Source of the DNA: Pseudodesulfovibrio cashew
GTDB lineage: Bacteria > Desulfobacterota > Desulfovibrionia > Desulfovibrionales > Desulfovibrionaceae
Direction of reading: 5' to 3'
Length of the DNA: 64,000 bases
Assembly: GCF_009762795.1 (NCBI RefSeq)
Contig: NZ_CP046400.1
Coordinates: 1,527,501 to 1,591,500 of the forward strand
This document shows, piece after piece, positions 50,248 to 57,982 of this stretch; position 1 is the stretch's first letter; each line of letters starts with the position of its first letter. A program made the translations under genes and the position numbers. The notes below the pieces were generated by a model. It did not search any database, was not told where the DNA came from, and saw nothing but the letters and a program-made list of their open reading frames with translations.

Positions 50248-50970
50248 ATGACTCAACAACAGCCCATACTCGAATTGAAGAACGTGGTCTCGGCCTATGG
50301 TCGGATCAAGGCCCTGAAGGGCATCTCGCTCAAGGTGTTCCCCGGTGAGATCGTCACCATCATCGGCGCCAACGGTGCCGGCAAGTCCACCACGCTGATG
50401 ACCATCTGCAACGTGGTCCACGCGGTGGAGGGGGACATTTACTACGAGGGCAAACGCATCAACGACGTGGCCTCGGACCTGTTGCCTCCCATGGGGTTGT
50501 GCCAGGTTCCCGAAGGCCGCCGCATCTTCCCGCGCCTGTCGGTCATGGAGAACCTCGACATGGGGGCCTTCTTCCGCACGGACGCGAGCGGCATCAAGGA
50601 CGACATCGAGCGGGTCTTCGAACTCTTCCCCAAGCTCAAGGAGCGGCGCAAGCAGCTCGGCGGCACCCTGTCCGGCGGCGAGCAGCAGATGCTGGCCATG
50701 GGCCGCGCTCTGATGAGCCGTCCCAAGGTCCTGCTTCTGGACGAGCCCTCCATGGGGCTGGCACCGCTGTTGGTGCAGCAGATCTTCGACATCGTCAAGA
50801 TGATCAACGAGCAGGGCGTGACCGTGGTCCTGGTCGAACAGAACGCCAACCTCGCCCTGCAGTGCGCCCGGCGTGGATACGTCCTGGAGACTGGCTCCGT
50901 GGTCATGGAGGACGAAGCCTCCAAGCTGCTCACCAACCCGGACATCCGCAAGGCGTATCTCGGCGAGTAG
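50248..50970 (+). CDS. livF: Branched-chain amino-acid ABC transporter ATPase LivF
   Basis: 240 residues. Walker A GANGAGKSTT (about residues 38-47), LSGGEQQM signature and VLLLDEPSMGLAP Walker B. ATG 50248 follows GGAGGC supplied by repeat copy B. It is the second ATPase of the Liv system, the last gene of livGJHMF, and is followed by a clear terminator. Confidence 0.95.
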   Translation: MTQQQPILELKNVVSAYGRIKALKGISLKVFPGEIVTIIGANGAGKSTTLMTICNVVHAVEGDIYYEGKRINDVASDLLPPMGLCQVPEGRRIFPRLSVMENLDMGAFFRTDASGIKDDIERVFELFPKLKERRKQLGGTLSGGEQQMLAMGRALMSRPKVLLLDEPSMGLAPLLVQQIFDIVKMINEQGVTVVLVEQNANLALQCARRGYVLETGSVVMEDEASKLLTNPDIRKAYLGE

Positions 50971-50992
50971 GCGCAAGACATATGGTACAGGC

Positions 50993-51026
50993 AAAGCCCC
51001 TTCGGAGCATTCCGAAGGGGCTTTTT
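50993..51026 (+). terminator. Terminator after livF
   Basis: AAAGCCCCTTCGGA (50993-51006) pairs with TCCGAAGGGGCTTT (51011-51024) over a GCAT loop, followed by TT. Confidence 0.9.
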
Positions 51027-51041
51027 CTTGTGTGTCCGGCG

Positions 51042-52262
51042 TTATGCAGCGGCGCAGAGTGCGAGGAAATAGGCACCGAGCGCACTCAGGGCAATGGCGG
51101 GGTGCGGTCCGACGAGGCGCCTGCTCAATTGCCAGCAGACCAGTATGGCGGCCACGGAGACGAAGAGAAATTTGACGAACAGCCCCACCGGCCAGGTCAC
51201 AACCAGGAGTTGCAGGCCGACGACAATGGGCAGGTGGAGCAGGTAGATATCATAGGAGCTCCTGCTCAGGCTGCTTTTCAGCGGTCCTGGCGAATTTCCC
51301 CAGCGCAGTGCGGCCTTAATCAGTACGCCTGTCCAGGCCATGGCGGCGAAGGCCCGCAGGGTGGCGTGCAGCAATCCCAGGGACAAGGGCGCGGGGCCGG
51401 TCAACTGGATGAACGTCCTGCTCCAGGCGAGGAAGGCCACGTCCAGAGCCAGTGCGGCCATCAGCCAAAGCCAGAGCGGGTTGGGGATGGCTGTGCTGCG
51501 AAACCAGCCTGTGTGGTTGGCCACGACACCGAGCAGAAAGAAGGTCAGATACAATCCAAGGCGGGTTGGCTGGAACATCAGGTATCCGCCGATCTTCGCC
51601 CAGGCCCAGTCCGGGACAGCCAGGTTGATGGCCGCATCCGACAGGGCGGATATCGCACAGGCCAGGAACATGTACAGGAGAATGCGTCCGGGACCGGTTT
51701 CGAGCTTATCCAGGGAGCGGAACAGACCGGGGAGGGCGTTTCGCAGTGCGGCGTAGAGGAGAAAGAAGATGAGCAGCAGGGAAATGAACCACAGGTGCCA
51801 TTGCGAAAAATCGAAGGCGTGAGGAATGGCTGTTTTTGCGGAATCCAGCAGCAGCAATATCGGCTTCCAGGCGGTAGTAAGCTGGAAGATCCAGAAATGA
51901 AGGAAGCCCTGCTCCGAATGCGTTTGCCCGATAAAGCCGATATAACTGATCACTGGCACGAACAGCAGAGCCAGCAATAGGAAAGGAATGCCTAAGCGGC
52001 GGAATTTGGCCTTGATGAATCCCATGGTGCCATGGCGGCGCATGGACTCCGGGGCGAAATAGCCCGCCAAGAGGAACAGTGCAGGCATGCAGAAAAGATC
52101 GAAGAAAAGGATGATGAGTGTGTAGGCGGGTTCCTTGGGAAATTCCTGCACGGACCACCAGGGGATGATCTCGGCATAGGAACAGGCCGCATGCAGGATG
52201 ACGACGAAGAGGACGACCACAGTGCGGACGACGTCGAGAAAAATCACTCGTTCCGTTTGCAT
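51042..52262 (-). CDS. Acyltransferase-3 family membrane protein
   Basis: 406 residues, about ten membrane helices, from ATG 52262 (GGAGAA upstream). The start RVIFLDVVRTVVVLFVVILHAA carries the R/D and H pair typical of acyltransferase-3 proteins (O-acetyltransferase of sugars or lipids). Function is unknown at substrate level. It overlaps the TetR gene by 19 bases and is read after it in the same direction, so the regulator probably controls it and its own gene. Confidence 0.82.
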   Translation of the reverse strand: MQTERVIFLDVVRTVVVLFVVILHAACSYAEIIPWWSVQEFPKEPAYTLIILFFDLFCMPALFLLAGYFAPESMRRHGTMGFIKAKFRRLGIPFLLLALLFVPVISYIGFIGQTHSEQGFLHFWIFQLTTAWKPILLLLDSAKTAIPHAFDFSQWHLWFISLLLIFFLLYAALRNALPGLFRSLDKLETGPGRILLYMFLACAISALSDAAINLAVPDWAWAKIGGYLMFQPTRLGLYLTFFLLGVVANHTGWFRSTAIPNPLWLWLMAALALDVAFLAWSRTFIQLTGPAPLSLGLLHATLRAFAAMAWTGVLIKAALRWGNSPGPLKSSLSRSSYDIYLLHLPIVVGLQLLVVTWPVGLFVKFLFVSVAAILVCWQLSRRLVGPHPAIALSALGAYFLALCAAA

Positions 52263-52945
52263 AATGTTCTCCTTGGGTTCCAATTTGGGGCGATGAGCGC
52301 GTTCGCCTCGAAGGCGTGCTTCATCTCGCGGAGTCCAGCCAGGGAAAACCGGCACACGTGCTCCGCCAGGTGTTGGTGATACGCTTCCATGCCGGGATGG
52401 TCCGGATGAACCCGTCTGTATACGACCCAGGTCGAGGAGTAGTAGATGATTTGGCTGAACACACTGACCGCACTGTCCTGTAGCAGCCAGCGCGGGGCGT
52501 CCTTGCCAATCAATTCCCCCACCAGGTCCAGGATGGCTTCGTTTTGCCCGACCATATGCTTATCGATGAGTTCGTTCAGAAATTCGGAAGGCTGAGCCAT
52601 TTCGTTGTTGAAGATGGCCAGGATCTCGCTGCCGACCTCTCCCCCGGCAAAGAGCATGGCGCAGTAGCTGCGCACCAGATCGCACAACCGCTCTTCCGGG
52701 GTTTTGTTGTTTTCCGAACTGCCAAGTAGCCGCATCCTGTTTCCCAGCTCGGCGAACATCAGCTCGAGAATGGCCTGGTAGAGTTTTTCCTTGCCGCCGA
52801 AATAGTAATTGATGGCGTTCATGTTGCTGCTGTCGGCCCGTTTGCAGATTTCCCGCACTCGGGCTCCGGCGTATCCGTATTGCGCAAACACGCTGATTCC
52901 TGCCAGAAAAAGTTTGTCTCGTGTCGTGGTCGCTTCCAAGCCCAT
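52244..52945 (-). CDS. TetR-family transcriptional regulator
   Basis: 233 residues. The N-terminal helix-turn-helix is LAGISVFAQYGYAGARVREICKRA-type, with the recognition segment INYYFGGKEKLYQAIL. The C-terminal domain resembles the CerR/DUF1956 subgroup. A perfect inverted repeat lies just before its start (52961-52998) and probably is the operator. It precedes the acyltransferase with a 19-base overlap, giving a two-gene autoregulated unit. Confidence 0.88.
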   Translation of the reverse strand: MGLEATTTRDKLFLAGISVFAQYGYAGARVREICKRADSSNMNAINYYFGGKEKLYQAILELMFAELGNRMRLLGSSENNKTPEERLCDLVRSYCAMLFAGGEVGSEILAIFNNEMAQPSEFLNELIDKHMVGQNEAILDLVGELIGKDAPRWLLQDSAVSVFSQIIYYSSTWVVYRRVHPDHPGMEAYHQHLAEHVCRFSLAGLREMKHAFEANALIAPNWNPRRTLCKRNE

Positions 52946-52960
52946 GAATGTGCAGCCTCC

Positions 52961-52998
52961 GATTTAATGCGTTTGTATTAATTCAATTGCATTAAATC
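52961..52998. promoter_or_regulatory. Operator palindrome of the TetR unit
   Basis: GATTTAATGC (52961-52970) and GCATTAAATC (52989-52998) are exact inverted repeats separated by 18 AT-rich bases, 16 bases before the TetR start. The spacing suits two TetR dimers or one wide site overlapping the promoter. Confidence 0.7.
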
Positions 52999-53187
52999 GG
53001 CAGACTGTCAACGGGCCTCGGGGAAAATATATTGCGGATCGGTGGCGTGCTTAGGTCGACAGTGAGGGAGGATAAGCCTGTCGGAGCATTTCACCCGGGT
53101 GAGGGAAGAAGAGGGGGTGTAAATCAGGAATTGACCATAGAACCACCAGATTCATCAGCCACAGGGGCCTGCCGACGGACTGAAAGC

Positions 53188-53223
53188 AAAAGCCCCTGCG
53201 CCGATATTCGGCGCAGGGGCTTT
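53188..53223 (-). terminator. Terminator of the ppiD-like gene
   Basis: AAAGCCCCTGCGCCGA (53188-53203) pairs with TCGGCGCAGGGGCTTT (53208-53223, loop TATT-like). It is A-rich before the stem, so it reads well on the minus strand. The 190 bases between it and the operator hold no gene I can support. Confidence 0.85.
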
Positions 53224-53245
53224 GATGGTATCGTTTCGCCGGTTG

Positions 53246-55132
53246 CTAGTTGAGCAGATCCGGGCGGGTGATCTCGATGGATGCCTTTTCGCGCAGGCCG
53301 GTCATGAACCCGTTGAGGGTTTCGTTCTCGTAGTTGCGCGAAGCCTGGGCGATCCAGGCCTGCTTCTGCTGTTCCCAGACGGCGTTAGAGGCGGGGATGC
53401 GCTTGCCGAGGCGGGCGACAACGATGCCTGCCGGGGTGACGAAGGGCTCGGCAAGCCAGTTGTTGTCCTTTGCGCCGAAGGCGGCGTTGGCAAGGTCAGG
53501 GCTCTGTCCGAGGTCGGGTACGTTGCCGTTGCGGGCGAAGGGATCGGAGGCCTTGATGCGGGCTTCGAGGCCGTCGGTCTCGCCAGCCTTGAGCTTGGCC
53601 AGGATGTCCTCGGCGGCCTTCTGGGCCAGGACCGTGGCTTTCTCCTGCTTGAGGTTGTTGGTGATCAGCACTTCGACCTGCTCAAGCGGCATGGGCGCGG
53701 CAGGAATGTCCTTGGCCTTTTCCACAAGCATATATCCGCCGTCCACGGCGATGGGAGTCTGGTGGGCCTCGCCCTCGGGGATGGCCATGATCACCTTGGC
53801 GGCCTCGGGGGTCATGCCGAAGGCCTGGGGCAGGAACTTCTCGGGCATGGGTCGGGAGGTCACGGCGAGCATGCCGAGCTCATCGCCGATGGCGTCGAGC
53901 TTCATGCCGGAGACCATGCGGTCCATGGCCTGGTCAAGCAGGTCTGTGACCTTCTCCGAGGCCTTTTCCTCGGCGAGGATCTGACGGATGTCTTCCTTGA
54001 CCTCGTCCAGGGTCTTGACCTGGGCTTCCTTCTTGTCCTCGACCTGAATGATATGCCAGCCGAACTGGGTCTTGACCGGCTCGGAGATGCCACCCTTGGG
54101 GGTGGCGAAGGCGGCCTCTTCGAACTCGGGCACCATGGCCCCGCGCGCGAACCAGCCGAGCTCGCCGCCGTTGGGGGCCGAGGGGCCTTCGGAATACTTC
54201 TTGGCCAGGGCCGCGAAATCCTTGCCCGATTTGGCCAGGGCGTAGATGTTGTCTATCTTGGCTTTGGCATCCTTCTGTTCGGTCTCGGTGTCGGAGTCCT
54301 TGACCATGATCAGGATGTGACGGGCCTTGACCTGCTCCTGCTGGACCATGGAGTCCTTGTGGGCCGCGAAGTAGTCGGCGATTTCCTCGTCGGACACTTT
54401 CTGGTAGGTGGCCAGGTCCTTGGGAGTGAAGGTCAGGTAACGGACCTGAACCTGCTCGGGAACCATGAACTTGTCTTCGTTCTCGTTGTAGAATTTCTTG
54501 ACCTCGTCCTCGGTCACCTCGGTCTGGGCGAGGAATTGGGCCGGGGAGGACAGGATGTAGTCGATGGTGATCTTCTCGTTGACCCAGTCATAGATCTGCC
54601 GTGCCTGGGCCGGGGTGACCTGGCTGGTGGCGCGGATCATGTCCTGGACCTTGCCCGAGATATATTCGTTCTTGAAGTTGGCTTCGAACTGGGCGGGAGT
54701 CATGCGGACGCCGCGCAGTGCCTGCTGGTAGAGGTTTCGGTCGAACTGGCCCTGCTGGTTCCAGAAGACGGACAGGCGGGTGATGGCCGCGAAGACCTCT
54801 TCGTCCGAGGCGGAGATGCCGAGCTTGGCCGCCTCGCCCAGGAGGAGCCGGGAGTTGATCAACTCACCCAGGATCATCTGTTTGAACTGGGGGGACTGCA
54901 GCTGGGCGGAAGTCACGTTCGGATTGGACTTGCGCAAACCCTCTGCGGCGCGCTGGAAAGCGTCCTCGAATTCAGCCCGGGTAATGACCTGGTCGTTGAC
55001 GGTGGCCATGACCGGGTCGTTGCCGGTGTCAAGACCGCTCATGCCGAACGCGAAGACAAAGACGACGATGATGACGGCGAAAAGGATCTTGATGATCCAA
55101 CCCGAAGCGTTCTCACGCATTGCTTCAAGCAT
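53246..55132 (-). CDS. ppiD: PpiD-like periplasmic peptidyl-prolyl isomerase
   Basis: 628 residues, close to PpiD (623 in E. coli). One N-terminal transmembrane helix ([17 protein letters not shown], about residues 14-30) anchors it, then a SurA-like N-terminal chaperone part starts with [17 protein letters not shown] parvulin domain is at about residues 265-365 ([14 protein letters not shown] opens it and [10 protein letters not shown] closes it), with a long helical C-terminus. It assists folding of exported proteins at the inner membrane. It is read just before aconitase, separated by 67 bases from the aconitase stop. Confidence 0.9.
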   Translation of the reverse strand: MLEAMRENASGWIIKILFAVIIVVFVFAFGMSGLDTGNDPVMATVNDQVITRAEFEDAFQRAAEGLRKSNPNVTSAQLQSPQFKQMILGELINSRLLLGEAAKLGISASDEEVFAAITRLSVFWNQQGQFDRNLYQQALRGVRMTPAQFEANFKNEYISGKVQDMIRATSQVTPAQARQIYDWVNEKITIDYILSSPAQFLAQTEVTEDEVKKFYNENEDKFMVPEQVQVRYLTFTPKDLATYQKVSDEEIADYFAAHKDSMVQQEQVKARHILIMVKDSDTETEQKDAKAKIDNIYALAKSGKDFAALAKKYSEGPSAPNGGELGWFARGAMVPEFEEAAFATPKGGISEPVKTQFGWHIIQVEDKKEAQVKTLDEVKEDIRQILAEEKASEKVTDLLDQAMDRMVSGMKLDAIGDELGMLAVTSRPMPEKFLPQAFGMTPEAAKVIMAIPEGEAHQTPIAVDGGYMLVEKAKDIPAAPMPLEQVEVLITNNLKQEKATVLAQKAAEDILAKLKAGETDGLEARIKASDPFARNGNVPDLGQSPDLANAAFGAKDNNWLAEPFVTPAGIVVARLGKRIPASNAVWEQQKQAWIAQASRNYENETLNGFMTGLREKASIEITRPDLLN

Positions 55133-55199
55133 TGGTACTCCAAAAATGCTTTTCCCGGTCGTCCGGCATGTTGCCGGACGACCGGATTTCTATGTCAGA

Positions 55200-57122
55200 T
55201 TACGATTGGTTCTGTCGGACTGCGTTGAGCAGGCCACCTGCCTGGATAATCTCCAGTTCCTTTTTGGTCAAATCATTTGTGACCGCGACGGTCTCTCCGG
55301 AGGCCGTGGTGATCTCGATGGTGCCGCCGGGAGTCATTTCGCTGGCCGGGATTGTCAGCTCGTCGCCCTGGGTGAGCTTGTCGTAGTCCGCCGGGTTCAC
55401 CAGCAGCAGCGGCAGGATGCCGAAGTTGACCAGGTTGGCGCGGTGGATGCGGGCCAGGGACTTGACAATGACCGCCTTGACGCCCAGATGGCGCGGGCCG
55501 AGGGCCGCGTGCTCGCGGCTGGAGCCCTGGCCGTAGTTCTCGCCGCCCAGGATGACGCCGGTGCCGTGCTCTTTCATGCGGGCCACGAAGTCGGCGTCCA
55601 CGCGCGAGAAGATGTACTCGCTGATGGCCGGGATATTGGAGCGCAGGGCCGTGATCTGGGCTCCGGCGGGCAGGATGTGGTCGGTGGTGATGTTGTCCTC
55701 GACCTTGAGCAGGACCTTGGCAGTAACTGTGCTCGGCAGTTCCTCGAAGTCCTCCAGGGCCACGATGTTGGGGCCGCGCAGGATCTCAACTGCGGCCTTG
55801 TCCTCGGGCGGGAAGACGAACAGGTCGCGGATGGAGGGCACGTCCTCGGGCAGGGTGACCCGCTCGGGAGCCGGTCCCCAGGTTGCGGGATCGGTGAACT
55901 CGCCGTCCAGGGCGAGGCGCGCGGCGGTCTGGGCGCTGGCCAGGTAGACCTGACCGTCCAGGGTGCCGGAGCGGCCCTCGAAGTTGCGGTTGAAGGTGCG
56001 CACGGAAACGCCGGCGGTGGTCGGCGAGCCGCCCATGCCGATGCAAGGACCGCAGGAACATTCCAGCAAGCGCGCGCCGGCATCCAGCAGCGGCTCGATC
56101 AGTCCCTCGCGGGAAAGCATCTTCATCACCTGCTTGGAGCCGGGGGAGATAAGCAGGTCGGTCTCGGCCGGGGTCTGCTTGCCGGACAGAATCTGGGCCG
56201 TGTTCTTCAGGTCGGAATAGGAAGAGTTGGTGCAGGAGCCGATGGCCACCTGGTCGATCTTCTTGCCTGCGAGGTCGGCGACCTTGCAGACCTGGTCGGG
56301 CATGTGCGGCTGGGCCACCAGGGGCTCCAGCTCGGAAAGGTTGATCTCGATGACTTCGTCGTACTCGGCGTCCTCGTCGGCAACCAGCTCGATCCAGTCT
56401 CCGCCGCGTCCCATCTTTTCCAGGAAGTCCTTGGTCTTGTCGTCGGACGGGAAGATGGAGGTGGTGGCGCCCAGTTCGGCGCCCATGTTGGTGATGGTCG
56501 CGCGGTCAGGCACGGACAGGGCGGCCACGCCGGGACCGGCGTACTCGAAGACCTTGCCCACGCCGCCCTTGACGGTCAGGCGGCGGAGCAGCTCGAGGAT
56601 GACGTCCTTGCCTGCGGCCCAGCCGGTCAGCTCGCCGGTCAGCTGGACCTTGACCACCTTGGGCATGGGAATGAAATAGGCTTCTCCGGCCATGGCCAGA
56701 GCAACGGAAAGACCGCCCGCTCCCATGGCCATGGAGCCGATGCCGCCCGCAGTGGGGGTGTGGGAGTCGGAGCCGATCAGGGTAGCGCCGGGTTTGGCGA
56801 AGTTCTCCAGGTGGAGCTGGTGGCAGATGCCGGTGCCTGCCGGGGAAAAGACCGCGCCGGACTTGGCGGCCACGGTGCGCAGGTAGCGGTGGTCGTCGGG
56901 GTTGCGGAAACCCATCTGCAAGGTGTTGTGGTCCACGTAGGACACGGACAGGTCGGTGCGGACCTCGCCGATGCCGATGGCCTCGAACTGGAGCCAAGCC
57001 ATAGTGCCGGTGGCGTCCTGGGTCAGGGTCTGGTCGATGCGCAGCCCGACTTCCTTGCCGGGCACCATCTCGCCGGACACGAGATGCTTTTCAATGATCT
57101 TGTGGGTGATGGACTTGCCCAT
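55200..57122 (-). CDS. Aconitate hydratase, short form
   Basis: 640 residues, the size of the single-chain aconitases of anaerobes and archaea and shorter than AcnA/AcnB. Cluster cysteines are in AIGSCTNSSYSD and ECSCGPCIGMGG. The IRP-type residues GSDSHTPTAGG and the swivel-domain SSREHAALGPRHLGV are intact. It isomerises citrate and isocitrate, feeding 2-oxoglutarate for glutamate in an organism with a partial TCA cycle. It could also be a homoaconitase relative, but the residues favour aconitase. Confidence 0.92.
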   Translation of the reverse strand: MGKSITHKIIEKHLVSGEMVPGKEVGLRIDQTLTQDATGTMAWLQFEAIGIGEVRTDLSVSYVDHNTLQMGFRNPDDHRYLRTVAAKSGAVFSPAGTGICHQLHLENFAKPGATLIGSDSHTPTAGGIGSMAMGAGGLSVALAMAGEAYFIPMPKVVKVQLTGELTGWAAGKDVILELLRRLTVKGGVGKVFEYAGPGVAALSVPDRATITNMGAELGATTSIFPSDDKTKDFLEKMGRGGDWIELVADEDAEYDEVIEINLSELEPLVAQPHMPDQVCKVADLAGKKIDQVAIGSCTNSSYSDLKNTAQILSGKQTPAETDLLISPGSKQVMKMLSREGLIEPLLDAGARLLECSCGPCIGMGGSPTTAGVSVRTFNRNFEGRSGTLDGQVYLASAQTAARLALDGEFTDPATWGPAPERVTLPEDVPSIRDLFVFPPEDKAAVEILRGPNIVALEDFEELPSTVTAKVLLKVEDNITTDHILPAGAQITALRSNIPAISEYIFSRVDADFVARMKEHGTGVILGGENYGQGSSREHAALGPRHLGVKAVIVKSLARIHRANLVNFGILPLLLVNPADYDKLTQGDELTIPASEMTPGGTIEITTASGETVAVTNDLTKKELEIIQAGGLLNAVRQNQS

Positions 57123-57287
57123 ATCTTCTCCTGCAAATGCTAAATGTTATCGGAATACTCTCTCCAAAACCGCTCAAGGCGCTTCGTGGGTGGCCGACGC
57201 GATCCTCTCAAAACCGCGCCCGCTCGCCATGGCGGTATACTATCTGTCCTTTGAACCCTTCGGGCCTACCGGCGGTCGTCTCGCCGG

Positions 57288-57357
57288 CGGGGCGTCTCCG
57301 ACGGCTTAAGGAACCCTTTGAAAAGGGTTCCTTAAGAATCCTCCTAAACTTTTTATG
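57288..57357 (-). repeat. Dispersed hairpin repeat, degenerate copy D
   Basis: In reverse orientation relative to A-C: on the minus strand it reads AAAAAGTTTAGGA, then a palindromic TTAAGGAACCC / GGGTTCCTTAA hairpin around TTTTCAAA, then GCCGTCGGAGAC. The hairpin arms differ from A-C but the loop and both flanking blocks are the same kind. It lies upstream of the aconitase gene. Confidence 0.6.
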
Positions 57358-57542
57358 TTCGCTTAGCTCAGAGCCGTGCAAACATAATGGTCGTGCCTTT
57401 CTTGTGAAGGAGGAGTTGCGCCCATTTCGTTGCAGTTTGGCTTCGGCTTACGCCGAAGGGGTATACTGTAAAAGATCAAAATTTCATGTGCCGCCATGCC
57501 CTTTCCGACAGATTCATATGGGAATGAGCTTGCCCCTGAGAC

Positions 57543-57666
57543 CCTCCCCGCGAAGCGGCGCCAAAAAGTTTGGAAAGGGAGAGGGGATGGGGGTCCGGGG
57601 GAAGGGGAGAGGGACAACCCTTCTCAAAGGATTTCCCTCTCCCCTTCCCCCGGCCGCCGGAGGCAT
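57543..57666 (+). repeat. Dispersed hairpin repeat, copy C
   Basis: CCGCGAAGCGG, CCAAAAAGTTTGGAAA, arm CCGGGGGAAGGGGAGAGGGA, loop AACCCTTCTCAAAGG, matching arm and CCGCCGGAGGC end. Its inner arms are two bases shorter than those of copy B on both sides. It lies between copy D and the 3' end of the coiled-coil gene. The 180 bases between D and C hold a small CTTCGGC-ttac-GCCGAAG hairpin (57441-57458) and no gene. Confidence 0.85.
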
Positions 57667-57670
57667 CTTC

Positions 57671-57982
57671 CTAAAACAAGAAGCCGCCCTTGACGCCTTG
57701 ACTGACGCCGGCTTCTTCCATGCCCAAGTTGATGCGATTGATCTTGTTGGTGCGGAACTTGATTTCCACGTCCAGGCGCAGTTTGTCCTGCTGCAGGGTG
57801 AAGATCTCCTCGTGGTGGAAGATCTTGTTGGCCGGGTCTTCGGCCTCCCTCAGTTCGCGGATGGTCTTCATGACCCTTTCCCGCTCCAGGGTCAGTTGGG
57901 CCACCTCGCCCTCCAGAACCTGGATGTCGTCGCTAAGCCGGGCTTCGCCGCTAGCGGATTTTGATTCTTCTGCGTGTGTCAT
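57671..57982 (-). CDS. Small coiled-coil protein
   Basis: 103 residues. Nearly the entire length from residue 18 is heptad-rich (IQVLEGEVAQLTLERERVMK and FTLQQDKLRLDVEIKFRT). No signal or membrane segment. It starts inside the 3' end of the EPSPS-like gene (32-base overlap), so it is coupled to it. I do not recognise the family. A dimerising partner for the upstream protein is possible (inference). Confidence 0.7.
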   Translation of the reverse strand: MTHAEESKSASGEARLSDDIQVLEGEVAQLTLERERVMKTIRELREAEDPANKIFHHEEIFTLQQDKLRLDVEIKFRTNKINRINLGMEEAGVSQGVKGGFLF

